A stretch of 41,557 bases of DNA from positions 1 through 41,557 of the forward strand of contig JAJDNK010000041.1 in NCBI GenBank assembly GCA_022340715.1. Reading direction: 5' to 3'. Every line of letters starts with the position of its first letter. Within the stretch, counting starts at the first letter, position 1. The notes beneath the pieces were generated by a model, which saw nothing but the letters and a program-made list of their open reading frames with translations, searched no databases and was not told where the DNA came from. The position numbers and the translations under genes are program-made. Origin of the DNA: a bacterium BMS3Abin03 (GTDB lineage Bacteria > Bacteroidota > Ignavibacteria > Ignavibacteriales > Ignavibacteriaceae). Positions 24,746 through 34,091 of this stretch are shown piece after piece.

Positions 24746-26386
24746 TTATTTGAGCAGCACTAATTTCTTTGTTGAAGTAAAGCCGTTACTCGTTTGTAAT
24801 CTGTAGAAATAAATCCCACTTGGCAATTTACTTGCATCGAATTCAACTTCATAACTTCCTGTAGGTTTATAGTCATCAACAAGCGTTGCAACTTCATTTC
24901 CTAAAACATCATTTACTTTTAACCTCACCCGTACATCCCTCTCCTTACTAAGGAGAGGGAAAGAGGGAAAGGTTGGAATTGTATATCTTATTTTTGTTAT
25001 AGGATTAAACGGATTCGGATAATTCTGATATAACTTAAAATTTTCAACAACATTCGGTTCATTTTCTTTAACGGGAGTTAAATTTAAATCGATGATCGAA
25101 GACCAAACCTGGTAAATGCCGGTGTAATCTGCCATCCAGAATGCGTGGAGTTTATTTCCAATCGGAAGCAATGAAATATGATCTCCCTGGTAATTTGAAG
25201 AGCCGCCCGCAATTGCTTTTGGTTTAAATCTCGTACCGGAGATTTCGAATTCATTCCAGCTATCTCCACCGTCGGTCGATCTTGCAAGAAAAACATCTGC
25301 AGAATCTGAAGTTGTATTCCTGTCATCATAAAACAAAACATTTAAACCACCTTTATCATCGATTGCTAGAAAGGGAAAGTATTGAATCTTGCCGTTATTA
25401 AGTTGATCCTGATTTACTCTTATACCTTCAGACCACGAATTTCCATCATTTGTCGAACGGTGCAGAATGATATCAGGATCACTGCCTGCGGGAGTTAAGT
25501 TTATTTCTGTTGTAACAATGTAAATCCAGCCGTTTCTTTCCCCGTCGCTGTTATCTACTTCGATCTGTGGCAAACCGTTTACACGAATATTTCCTTTTGA
25601 AGATAAGGTTCCGTTGATACCGTTCATATCAAAAATGTTTTGATTGTAATTCCACGTTGTTCCGCCATTTTTTGAAGAAGCAAAGCTTGCAAAATCTTCA
25701 TGCACGGGAAAATCGGTTGTTACACCAGCCCAGGTGACATACACGCTTCCATTTCTATCTGTTGTAATGGAGCCGCCTGAGCATCGGTTTGGCGCCCCGT
25801 GATTTATTGTATCGGGACTGTTCCACGATACTCCGCTATCTGTTGAGTAAGATGTTTGAATGCCGTAAGGATATGCAAGTTCTACCCACACTGAATATAA
25901 ATTTCCTTTATAATGACTACCCGGATTATTGTCTATTGTTAATGATCCTTTATCCTCAACCTGGTCAGAAAAAATTGTATAAGCGTCAGACCAGGTCTTT
26001 CCCGAATCATCCGAATAGTGAGAGTAAACACCGGGGAAAAGAGAACCAATATGTGTTAAGATTAATCTTCCGGTGCTTGTGATTGCTACACCTGGATCGC
26101 CACCGTGATTTAAATAATAAGAACCCGTACAGGTATCGTTGCCTGCCCATATTAATCCGCCATTTGTGGAAGTATAAATACCTTCGCTTTTAAAAAAATT
26201 ATTTATGTTTATTGTAACAGCGCTGGCATAAATAAACGATGGATCAACCGGACTAAATGCAGCAATTGGTTCCGTTTGTGTAACAGTGCCGGGATATATC
26301 CTGATTTTTTCTACATTGAGAATTGTCTGGGCGAGAGATATAGATATAAAAAGAAAAATGAATAAAAAATTAAATATTACTTTCAT
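24746..26386 (-). CDS. T9SS-secreted Asp-box (BNR/sialidase-fold) protein
   Basis: A 546-residue exported protein. It has a signal peptide (MKVIFNFLFIFLFISISLAQ). At least six Asp-box repeats follow, of form S-x-D/N-x-G-x-T/S-W (STNGGLIW, SDDSGKTW, STDSGVSW, SKNGGTTW, STNDGNSW, STDGGDSW), indicating a six-bladed sialidase-type propeller. The C-terminal type IX sorting domain starts with QNYPNPFNP (about 455) and ends GIYFYRLQTSNGFTSTKKLVLLK. Sialidase catalytic residues cannot be confirmed, so exo-glycosidase activity is open; a binding role is equally possible. The sorting domain carries about 14 extra residues (SFPLLSKERDVRV region) encoded by a palindromic repeat. It lies 12 bases downstream of a TonB receptor gene on the same strand. 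Confidence 0.88.
   Translation of the reverse strand: MKVIFNFLFIFLFISISLAQTILNVEKIRIYPGTVTQTEPIAAFSPVDPSFIYASAVTININNFFKSEGIYTSTNGGLIWAGNDTCTGSYYLNHGGDPGVAITSTGRLILTHIGSLFPGVYSHYSDDSGKTWSDAYTIFSDQVEDKGSLTIDNNPGSHYKGNLYSVWVELAYPYGIQTSYSTDSGVSWNSPDTINHGAPNRCSGGSITTDRNGSVYVTWAGVTTDFPVHEDFASFASSKNGGTTWNYNQNIFDMNGINGTLSSKGNIRVNGLPQIEVDNSDGERNGWIYIVTTEINLTPAGSDPDIILHRSTNDGNSWSEGIRVNQDQLNNGKIQYFPFLAIDDKGGLNVLFYDDRNTTSDSADVFLARSTDGGDSWNEFEISGTRFKPKAIAGGSSNYQGDHISLLPIGNKLHAFWMADYTGIYQVWSSIIDLNLTPVKENEPNVVENFKLYQNYPNPFNPITKIRYTIPTFPSFPLLSKERDVRVRLKVNDVLGNEVATLVDDYKPTGSYEVEFDASKLPSGIYFYRLQTSNGFTSTKKLVLLK
24923..24960. repeat. Short palindromic repeat inside a coding sequence
   Basis: CCTCACCC (24923-24930) is followed by a perfect 10-base stem, CCCTCTCCTT (24937-24946) with AAGGAGAGGG (24950-24959), around a three-base loop. 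The same flank and the same stem occur between genes at 31807-31840. Here it is translated in frame within the type IX sorting domain of the Asp-box protein. Confidence 0.8.
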
Positions 26387-26398
26387 CTAAGTCTAATT

Positions 26399-28519
26399 TT
26401 AGAACTTATAGCTGAGATTTAATCCTCCGTAAATATTCCTCGGTTCGCCTGTGTCATAATACCTGCCGTAAAAATCATTGATATTGATAAAACCGGCATA
26501 CCTTTTATCAAAGATATTTCCTGCGCCAAGATAAAAAACTGTTCCGAAATATTCGTTACTAAAAGATAAGCCCGCCATCACGTTGCCGTAAAAGTAACCG
26601 GCACTTTGTTCCGAGTTGGCGTCGTTGACGTACATTTTTGAGATATAATCGCAATCCCATAAAAACAGTGCGGAAAAATCTTCAGACATTTCCAGTTCGT
26701 AATTCAAAATGAAATTAAGAATATGTTTTGGAACCGAAGGTTCGTAATTACCCGCGTAATCTTCTGTTGTAGTTCCTATGGGAGAAGAGATAATAGTAGT
26801 ATAGCTGTCATATTTAAAATTTGTGTAAGTGTAATTGACTGTCATTTCAACATGTTCAAACGGTTCAGTTTTTATCCCTGTTTCCAGACCGACCCTTGTT
26901 GTTTTTGCTGCGTTTCTGAAAAAGGTTTTTTGATTAATTATGAATGGAATAATTTCATCAAAAACTTTATAGTAAAAGAATGTTAAATCAAAAAATATTT
27001 TTTCCATTATTTCTGAAGAACGATTGCGAATGCTGCCTTTAATCCCCAGTTCAAAGTTGTTGGATTTTTGCGGATCAATATCCGGATTCAAAGTGTATGA
27101 AGGATTTGATGATAAGCTGTTGTTTTCCAATTCGCTTAGAGCTGGGAAATCGTAGCTGAGCCCGTAAGAGGTGTACAAAGCTATGTCCGGGAAAAGCTTA
27201 AAGTTCAAACCTATCTTTGGAGTGAATCCATTGAAAACTCGTGAAGAATCTTTTGATCCATAAGGAATGTAAATATCACGTTGATAGGAACTTAGATCGT
27301 AACGTGATGAAACAAACAGATCCAGTTGTTTTTCAATGAGATTCAAATGATTAAGAAAATAAAATCCTATGTTGCTTACACCGTCATCGAATGAACGCTC
27401 TACAGATATACCGCGGTTACCGGCAATGTTTTCAAACTGGTTTACCGGACCGGACTGATAAGCGTAATCCATTCCACCAGTAATAATATTTTCCCTGTTA
27501 AAAATCTTACCCCTGTTGGCATACCTGATCAATGCGCCGAGTGAATACCGTGTGGATAAAGAATAGAATTCGTTATCTACTTTTGTTAATTCTTTTACAC
27601 CAACGTAGCCGGTTATCTCTACTTCGTTTTCGTCGGGTGCACCGAAACCGGTTCGGTACTTAACAGCAACTCTTCCTTTTTTTGTAATACGTCTGAAGTC
27701 GAGTGATTCGGCAAGCTGGTTTGCCTGGAAAGGATCGGCATCGAATTCTTTCTTTGTTAATGAACCGGGCTGTCTTGAAAAACCATCCACGTAATTTCCT
27801 AGAATAGTTATGCTCGATCTTGTTCCGAGATATCCTTCGTAAATCGAATTCACAAGATGCTGATATTCTTCACTATGGCGTCGGTAGCCTTCAAGGTTGC
27901 GGTAATAGTAAGAAAGGAAGAAACGGTTGTAATTATTTTTTAATCCGACTTTAAATCCATTCTGATGGAACCCGAATTTACCAAATTGATTGCTTGAAGT
28001 TACATAGTCTTCGGGGAACAGGTAATCGGTTTTAAAATTTATAACACCGCCGGGCGCATTAGCATAAACAGAAGAAAGATTTCCTTTAACAACCTCTACC
28101 CCGCCGAGTGAAGTTAAATCGATTGCATCGAGAACGGTTTCCCCATCAGGTTCTGATTCAGGGATTCCATCCTGTAAAATGCGTACGCCCCTTATGCCCG
28201 TGTTTGAACGGGTTCCGAATCCCCTTATAGAAATTCTAAGATCCTGGTTGCCGTACCTGTTTTGCAAAAACATTCCCGGTACGTCAGCAAGAACATCCTT
28301 GGCGGAAACCTTCTTGCCGAATTTTAATTCCTTTTTCTCAACGCTAAAAACCGAGTAAGGAATATCTATTATTTTTTCTTTCGTTCTTGTTCCGACTACG
28401 GTAACTTCATCCATTCCATATTCGAGTGTATCGGTATCTTCATGCTTTTCTTCCTGTGCAAGAATACCATGTGATGATAATAGTAATAACGTAAGCAAAA
28501 GGGGTAAGAGTAATTTCAA
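26399..28519 (-). CDS. TonB-dependent outer-membrane receptor (FecA-like)
   Basis: A 706-residue outer-membrane receptor: signal peptide (MKLLLPLLLTLLLLSSHGILAQ), TonB box-like DEVTVVGTR, plug domain with VSAKDVLADVPGMFLQN, LRISIRGFGTRSNTGIRGVR and VEVVKGNLSSVYANAPGGVI, then a 22-strand type barrel ending in SYKF (terminal Phe). The ILQDGIPESEPDGE plug loop is like that of iron(III)-siderophore or citrate receptors. There is no N-terminal signalling domain. It is followed 12 bases later by the Asp-box secreted protein, which may supply or bind the same ligand. The substrate is not determinable here. Confidence 0.92.
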   Translation of the reverse strand: MKLLLPLLLTLLLLSSHGILAQEEKHEDTDTLEYGMDEVTVVGTRTKEKIIDIPYSVFSVEKKELKFGKKVSAKDVLADVPGMFLQNRYGNQDLRISIRGFGTRSNTGIRGVRILQDGIPESEPDGETVLDAIDLTSLGGVEVVKGNLSSVYANAPGGVINFKTDYLFPEDYVTSSNQFGKFGFHQNGFKVGLKNNYNRFFLSYYYRNLEGYRRHSEEYQHLVNSIYEGYLGTRSSITILGNYVDGFSRQPGSLTKKEFDADPFQANQLAESLDFRRITKKGRVAVKYRTGFGAPDENEVEITGYVGVKELTKVDNEFYSLSTRYSLGALIRYANRGKIFNRENIITGGMDYAYQSGPVNQFENIAGNRGISVERSFDDGVSNIGFYFLNHLNLIEKQLDLFVSSRYDLSSYQRDIYIPYGSKDSSRVFNGFTPKIGLNFKLFPDIALYTSYGLSYDFPALSELENNSLSSNPSYTLNPDIDPQKSNNFELGIKGSIRNRSSEIMEKIFFDLTFFYYKVFDEIIPFIINQKTFFRNAAKTTRVGLETGIKTEPFEHVEMTVNYTYTNFKYDSYTTIISSPIGTTTEDYAGNYEPSVPKHILNFILNYELEMSEDFSALFLWDCDYISKMYVNDANSEQSAGYFYGNVMAGLSFSNEYFGTVFYLGAGNIFDKRYAGFININDFYGRYYDTGEPRNIYGGLNLSYKF

Positions 28520-28742
28520 TTTAAAATCTCATGTTGAATTAAGGAGACATTGTAATATTTTACTTTTGAAAGGTTTTTAATGGCAAGGCTCATGAAAAAT
28601 TTTCGCAAATTTCATTTAAAATTAACTTTTTATCTTTTTTGCTACAACAATGAGCAATCTCCAAGTTAGAACTAAAAACATTATTTTTAAACATTGTAAT
28701 TGAAAAGCCTTTATTTAATACATTGTTGATGTAAAACAAGTA

Positions 28743-29285
28743 ATGCGTTTCAAACAACTGATATCGTTGATAATGCTTATGCTGATTATTTCTCACGGTG
28801 TATTCCAGCTTTTTGTTTTTAAAATTTTCCAGGCAAAGTACAGGGGAGAGATACTTGAAATTATTGAAAATGGAGTATTCGAAAACGAGTTAATCCTTTT
28901 CACCTTCAGCAAAAATGATTTTGAAAAAGGAACTGCAAGAGTTCATTGGATTGAAGCAGATGAATTTCGTTTTGATGAAGAAATGTACGACGTTGTAAAA
29001 AACGAAACTAAAGGAGATTCTGTTTACTTGTATTGTTTGCATGACGAAAACGAGTCGAAACTTTACATAATCATTGATAAATATTTTCAGCAGATGCTGA
29101 AGGATAATCCGGACAAAGTAAATGATTTTAACTCTTTGAATAATTTTCTCAGCCAGTTTTATTTCAAGCCAACCGAACAAGAGAAATATAAAGGATTTTG
29201 TGAAAAGAGGAAATATTTTGCAGATGTAGATCCGAATCTATTGGAAGGAGAACATTTCCTCGTTATTCCCCCACCTCGTTCATAA
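28743..29285 (+). CDS. Small exported protein of unknown function beside a TonB receptor
   Basis: A 180-residue protein with an N-terminal hydrophobic segment (about 5-27, signal peptide or anchor) and a mostly polar alpha/beta remainder containing FTFSKNDFEKG, VHWIEADEFRFDEEMYDVV, SVYLYCLHDENESKLYIII and a proline-rich end (LVIPPPRS). Similar small proteins, with W-x-E-x-x-EF and MYDV blocks, are to my recollection found next to TonB-dependent receptors in Bacteroidota, which agrees with the haem-type receptor gene about 110 bases downstream on the same strand. I cannot name a characterised family. An accessory or ligand-handling role is inferred only from position. Confidence 0.78.
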   Translation: MRFKQLISLIMLMLIISHGVFQLFVFKIFQAKYRGEILEIIENGVFENELILFTFSKNDFEKGTARVHWIEADEFRFDEEMYDVVKNETKGDSVYLYCLHDENESKLYIIIDKYFQQMLKDNPDKVNDFNSLNNFLSQFYFKPTEQEKYKGFCEKRKYFADVDPNLLEGEHFLVIPPPRS

Positions 29286-29394
29286 CTCTTCTTTAATCAT
29301 ATAAGATTTTGTAAAAATTATTTAAGCAATGGCGGGGTATATCTTGCCATTGTTTGAGAATAATCATGTGAAAATTTTTATTAAGGAAATATTA

Positions 29395-31797
29395 ATGAGA
29401 AACATTCTATTATTAATTCTGTTCCTGAATGTAGCGACGTATGCACAGGTAGTTACCGTAGAGGATAAAGCAACGCAAAATCCTCTGGAATTAGTCTCGG
29501 TTTATAATTCCGATCCGAACAGAGCCTTGCTTACGGGTTCCAATGGAAAAGTTGATATCGGGAAATTAGATAGAAGCAAACCGATCATCTTTCGCCTGAT
29601 TGGATATGAAAGAATCGGACTTACGTTCTCGCAGATTAAAGAAAATAATTTTGTCGTTTTAATGGAACAAACAGCGATCTCGCTCGATAATGTTGTTGTA
29701 AGTTCAAACAGGTGGGAAGAAAACAAAAGTGAAATACCGAATACGATCGAAGTGATCACCCAGCGCGATGTAGATTTCGAAAATCCGCAAACTACTGCAG
29801 ATATGCTTGGAATGTCTGCAAATGTGTTTATCCAGAAAAGCCAGCTTGGCGGCGGCAGCCCGATGATACGCGGTTTTGCAACCAACAGGCTGCTGATAGT
29901 TGTTGACGGCGTAAGAATGAACACCGCAATTTTCAGAAGCGGGAATCTTCAAAACGTGATTTCTCTCGATGCAAATTCTTTGGATCATACCGAGGTTATA
30001 TTCGGACCGGGCTCTGTAATTTACGGCAGCGATGCAATTGCAGGCGTAATGAGTTTTTATACTTTCTCACCGCGTCTTTCAATGGGGGACAATGTTATTT
30101 TCAATGCAAGTGCGATGACAAGATATTCTTCTGCCGACCAGGAAAAAACCGGTCATCTGCATTTTAATATAGGAACTAACAAATGGGGATTTCTTACCAG
30201 TGTTACTTACTCTGATTTCGATAATCTCGTTATGGGTTCAAATGGACCGGATGATTTTTTAAGACCGACTTACCAGGATAGAATAAACGAACACGATACG
30301 GTAATAGTAAATCCTGATCCAAAAGAACAAATTGAATCCGGCTACAACCAGTTAAGTCTTATGCAGAAGATTTTGTTCAAACCAGTAGATGAATGGACTT
30401 TTGAATACGGATTTTACTATTCAACCACTTCAGATTATTCACGATATGATAGGTTACTTTGTCCAAGAGGAAATACCTTAAGGTCGGCGGAATGGTATTA
30501 CGGACCACAGGATTGTATGATGAATGCATTAACGGTAATTAACTATTCTTCAAATTCTATTTACGATCTTTCAAAATTGATTCTTGCATATCAGAATTTT
30601 AAAGAAAGCAGGCACGACAGGAATTTAAATAAGGTAAATAAAACAAACAACACCGAGAAAGTCGATGCCTTTTCGTTAAACCTTGATTTGATAAAAGATA
30701 TTAATGAAACATCGAATTTATTTTACGGTGTTGAAATCGTGTTGGATAAAGTAGAATCGACAGGGAATTCAGAAAATATAATTACCGGGGAAATAACACC
30801 GGGTCCAACGCGCTATCCCGATGGATCGACATGGAATTCTTTCGGCACTTATGTTACTTATAAGAACAAATTCAGTCCGCAATACATTATGCAAACAGGA
30901 CTTCGTTATAATTATGTAACACTCAATGCGGATTTTGATACGACTTTTTATCCGTTTCCCTTTACTTCTGCTGAGTTAAGAACAGGAGCATTAACGGGAA
31001 GCGCAGGATTAGTCTGGCATCCACAAAGCGATTGGCAAATCAACCTGAATTTATCTACAGGTTTCCGCGCACCGAATGTCGATGATCTTGGTAAAGTATT
31101 CGATTCCGAGCCAGGTTCTGTTGTTGTTCCAAATCCAAATCTCAAACCGGAATATGCATATAACATAGAACTTGGAGTGATGAAAGTATTCTCCCGTATT
31201 GCAGAATTCGATGTCACTGGTTATTACACTTATCTTGATGACGCGTTTGTAAGAAGAGATTACGTTTTAAACGGGAGGGACAGTATTGTTTACAGCGGAG
31301 AACTCAGCCGTGTTCAGGCAATACAGAATGCTGCAAATGCTTACATCTGGGGGGTAGAACTTGCGCTTGATCTGAACATTGCCGAATACTTTAACTTCAG
31401 AAGCAATTTCAACTATCAAAAAGGAAAAGAAGAAGACAATGCAGGGGATACGGTTCCATTAAGACACGCTGCACCCTGGTTTGGAAAGACTGAACTGATA
31501 TTCAGAAAAGATAAATTCGAGGCAGATCTTTATGCTGTTTACAATGGCGAAATTAAAAATGAAGATCTTGCACCCAGTGAGATTAGTAAAGATTATTTAT
31601 ATGCAAAAGACGATAACGGAAATGTTTATTGTCCTTCATGGTACACGCTTAATTTAAAGATGAGCTACCAGCTTCTTGATAATTTTGAGCTGTATTTCAG
31701 TGTAGAAAACATCACCGACCAAAGATACAGACCGTACTCTTCTGGAATTTCTGCGGCAGGAAGAAATTTTATCGGTTCTTTGAGGTTTAACTTGTAA
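29395..31797 (+). CDS. TonB-dependent receptor, haem/haemoglobin-receptor-like
   Basis: An 800-residue outer-membrane receptor. The ATG at 29395 is preferred over an in-frame ATG 66 bases upstream because it follows AAGGAA and starts a clean signal peptide (MRNILLLILFLNVATYAQ). A carboxypeptidase-regulatory-like domain follows (about 20-90), then the TonB box and plug with the haem-receptor pattern GGGSPMIRGFATNRLLIVVDGVRMN, FRSGNLQNV, VIFGPGSVIYGSDAIAGV, and a barrel with the late signature NLSTGFRAPNVDDLGKVFD and LKPEYAYNIELG, ending FIGSLRFNL. The class covers haem, haemoglobin and related metal-complex uptake. It is likely co-transcribed with the upstream small exported protein; a palindromic repeat and a bidirectional terminator follow. 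Confidence 0.9.
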   Translation: MRNILLLILFLNVATYAQVVTVEDKATQNPLELVSVYNSDPNRALLTGSNGKVDIGKLDRSKPIIFRLIGYERIGLTFSQIKENNFVVLMEQTAISLDNVVVSSNRWEENKSEIPNTIEVITQRDVDFENPQTTADMLGMSANVFIQKSQLGGGSPMIRGFATNRLLIVVDGVRMNTAIFRSGNLQNVISLDANSLDHTEVIFGPGSVIYGSDAIAGVMSFYTFSPRLSMGDNVIFNASAMTRYSSADQEKTGHLHFNIGTNKWGFLTSVTYSDFDNLVMGSNGPDDFLRPTYQDRINEHDTVIVNPDPKEQIESGYNQLSLMQKILFKPVDEWTFEYGFYYSTTSDYSRYDRLLCPRGNTLRSAEWYYGPQDCMMNALTVINYSSNSIYDLSKLILAYQNFKESRHDRNLNKVNKTNNTEKVDAFSLNLDLIKDINETSNLFYGVEIVLDKVESTGNSENIITGEITPGPTRYPDGSTWNSFGTYVTYKNKFSPQYIMQTGLRYNYVTLNADFDTTFYPFPFTSAELRTGALTGSAGLVWHPQSDWQINLNLSTGFRAPNVDDLGKVFDSEPGSVVVPNPNLKPEYAYNIELGVMKVFSRIAEFDVTGYYTYLDDAFVRRDYVLNGRDSIVYSGELSRVQAIQNAANAYIWGVELALDLNIAEYFNFRSNFNYQKGKEEDNAGDTVPLRHAAPWFGKTELIFRKDKFEADLYAVYNGEIKNEDLAPSEISKDYLYAKDDNGNVYCPSWYTLNLKMSYQLLDNFELYFSVENITDQRYRPYSSGISAAGRNFIGSLRFNL

Positions 31798-31806
31798 TCT
31801 GAAAAA

Positions 31807-31840
31807 CCTCACCCTAACCCTCTCCTTATAAAGGAGAGGG
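31807..31840. repeat. Intergenic short palindromic repeat
   Basis: CCTCACCC, then a perfect 10-base stem CCCTCTCCTT (31818-31827) and AAGGAGAGGG (31831-31840) with loop ATA. It lies 10 bases after the TonB receptor stop. Stem and flank are identical to the copy inside the Asp-box gene at 24923-24960. Confidence 0.85.
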
Positions 31841-31861
31841 GACTTTTAATTTAAAATAAAA

Positions 31862-31897
31862 AAGGGAACAGTGGGTACTGTTCCCTTAGGTTTTTTT
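31862..31897 (+). terminator. Terminator between convergent receptor and pepF genes
   Basis: An 11-base perfect stem, AAGGGAACAGT (31862-31872) with ACTGTTCCCTT (31877-31887), loop GGGT, followed by AGG and seven T. A-rich sequence on the left side means it can also serve the minus-strand gene. Confidence 0.88.
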
Positions 31898-31917
31898 AGA
31901 GATCCTTTTTAGAAAAA

Positions 31918-33795
31918 CTATTTCCCCATTTTCTTCAATATCTCTTCCATCTGATCCATAACCTTGTTCATCTTTTTCATTGCAAGTTCCGTCGGTTCGG
32001 GGGATAATGGATCGAGCCCCGCATCTTTTATAAGATCGACAGCATACTTTGATCCGCCGCCTTTTAGAATGTTGTAATATTTATCAACAGCAGGCTGTCC
32101 TTCGTTTACAATTTTTTCAGCAAAAGCCGTTGCATAAATAAGAGATGTGGAATACTGGAAAACATAATAGGTGTAACCGAGAAAATGAGGAATGTATGCC
32201 CATTCGTATTGAATATAGGGATCAACAACACAATGTCCATCCTCATTTCCGTAGTACTTATCTACAATGTCCGAATAAATTTGGCACATATCGTCGCCGG
32301 TTATCGGTTTGCCTTCTTCTACTTTTTGGTGAATATCAAGCTCAAACTCAGCAAAGGATGTTTGACGGAAAATGGTTGTTCTTAATAAATCTAAGTAGCT
32401 GCCGAGAAGATATAGCTTCTCTTCATCTGTCTTTGCATTTTTAACCATATAATTGTTTAATAGAGTTTCGTTAACGGTAGATGCAATCTCAGCCACAAAA
32501 GTCGCATAATCTGATTTTGAGAAAGGTTGATTCTTATTTGAAAAGTAACTGTGCATCGTATGTCCGAGTTCGTGTGCAAGTGTTGAAACAGATTCATAAT
32601 CATCTGTCCAGTTCATTAAAATGTAAGGATGAACATCGTAAGCTGCACCGGTAGAATATGCACCACTTCTCTTTCCGACTGTAGGCATATAATCAATCCA
32701 CCTGTTTTTAAATGCATTTTGCAAAGTAGCAACATACTCTTTCCCTAATGGCTTTAATGCACTGAGAAGAACTTCCTGTCCTTGTTCAATTGTGAAGCTC
32801 ATGTCTACTTTTTCAACAAGCGGGACATATAGGTCGTAGTAGTGAAGTGAATCCACACCAAGCATTCTTTTCTTCAGATCGAGAAAGCGGTACAAGGTAG
32901 GAAGATTTTTATTTACCTGTTCTATTAAGGTTGAATAAACAGAAACAGGAATATTATCTCTGTCTAAAGAAGCTTCGAGCGAGGAAGAATATTTTCGATC
33001 TTTGGCATAAACCCAGTCTGTTTTTACTTTGCCTCCAAGATTTGCTCCGAGAGTATTTTTAAAAATTCCGTAACTATTAAAAAAAGTATCCATTACTTTT
33101 TCGCGGTCTTCCCTATCAGGAAGCGTACGGTATCTGGTATAAGAAGCTGGTGTAAGTTCTACTTCTTTTCCGTCTGATAAAGTTATCTTTGGAGCCGGCT
33201 TTTCCGCATTGTTAAAAATTCCGTAAACATCATCCTGATTTCCTGCAATTAGATTAAAGCTTGCAAGAATTTTTTCTTCCGCAGCGGACAAAGTGTGTGC
33301 ACGCATCCTGATAATGTTGTTTATATACATATCGAATTCTTTAAGTCCCGGTTCTTCTTTGAAGAATTGATCGATCTTTTCTTTTGGAATTTGTAGAATC
33401 TCCGGTTCCATAAACGCAGATGTTTCACTGAATTTTGTACCGAGCGCACTCATTTGCTGAATCATTGCCTGGTTTTTTGCAATATTAAGATCTTCGTTGC
33501 TCAGGTTACTTGCATAGGTCCAGGCTTTGTAAAGAGTCTTAGTAAGATCATTACCCAGCTTAAGCGCTTCATATAGTGACTTTGCGCTTTCGCCTAATTT
33601 GCCTTTGAAGTCTGCAAGTTTTTCAACCTGTGAATCCATCATATCCATGTCCGCTTTCCATGCATCAGTGGTGGGATAAATTTCAGCAAGATTCCATTTG
33701 TATTGGTTCTCCACCTTGCTTCTTTCCAGAGGCTGGGCAAAAGTATTGCATGCTATAAATGCAAAAATTGTAATTGTTAGAAAATGTTTAAGCAT
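31918..33795 (-). CDS. pepF: Oligoendopeptidase F (M3B family), exported
   Basis: A 625-residue zinc peptidase. The active site is LAHELGHTMHSYF (H408, E409, H412), with the third ligand Glu expected in the downstream FVAEIASTVNE stretch. The N-terminal helical domain has the family layout (SLYEALKLGNDLTKTLYKAWTYASNLSNEDL) and the C-terminus the usual IYATAFAEKIVNEG and LIKDAGLDPLSPEP. Unlike the cytosolic PepF of Firmicutes it has a signal peptide (MLKHFLTITIFAFIACNTFAQ), so it probably cleaves oligopeptides in the periplasm or outside. The Cys in the signal region is followed by NTFAQ, so a lipoprotein is less likely than signal peptidase I cleavage. It ends at the bidirectional terminator. 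Confidence 0.95.
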   Translation of the reverse strand: MLKHFLTITIFAFIACNTFAQPLERSKVENQYKWNLAEIYPTTDAWKADMDMMDSQVEKLADFKGKLGESAKSLYEALKLGNDLTKTLYKAWTYASNLSNEDLNIAKNQAMIQQMSALGTKFSETSAFMEPEILQIPKEKIDQFFKEEPGLKEFDMYINNIIRMRAHTLSAAEEKILASFNLIAGNQDDVYGIFNNAEKPAPKITLSDGKEVELTPASYTRYRTLPDREDREKVMDTFFNSYGIFKNTLGANLGGKVKTDWVYAKDRKYSSSLEASLDRDNIPVSVYSTLIEQVNKNLPTLYRFLDLKKRMLGVDSLHYYDLYVPLVEKVDMSFTIEQGQEVLLSALKPLGKEYVATLQNAFKNRWIDYMPTVGKRSGAYSTGAAYDVHPYILMNWTDDYESVSTLAHELGHTMHSYFSNKNQPFSKSDYATFVAEIASTVNETLLNNYMVKNAKTDEEKLYLLGSYLDLLRTTIFRQTSFAEFELDIHQKVEEGKPITGDDMCQIYSDIVDKYYGNEDGHCVVDPYIQYEWAYIPHFLGYTYYVFQYSTSLIYATAFAEKIVNEGQPAVDKYYNILKGGGSKYAVDLIKDAGLDPLSPEPTELAMKKMNKVMDQMEEILKKMGK

Positions 33796-34091
33796 TGCTA
33801 CACCTGTTTTTGTTTAGGATGAAAATAATTAATAAACAAAATTAAAGAGAATCGTAATTAATTACAGGTTGTTTTTGATGAACGGTTTGGGGAAAATTTT
33901 GTATTCATGCTCCAACAAATGAGGATAAGTTAATTATTGATTATGGATTTATAAATTGAAAAAGAAAAAGAATAGGACAAAAATCCGGTACATGTAATAA
34001 GGACTTCTACACTTACTTCAATTCTTGCTATATTTATTTTTATTCTAATTGAAATTTTCTAAAAGAGTTTACAAAATCGATAGGAGATATA

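Noticed and set aside
28590-28796. 68-residue minus-strand frame between the TonB receptor and the small exported protein gene
   Set aside because: It overlaps the start of the better-supported plus-strand gene and shows no signal peptide, ribosome site or family features.
29329-29394. Upstream ATG start for the haem-type receptor
   Set aside because: The added 22 residues break the signal peptide and lack a ribosome site; the ATG at 29395 has AAGGAA and a proper signal sequence.
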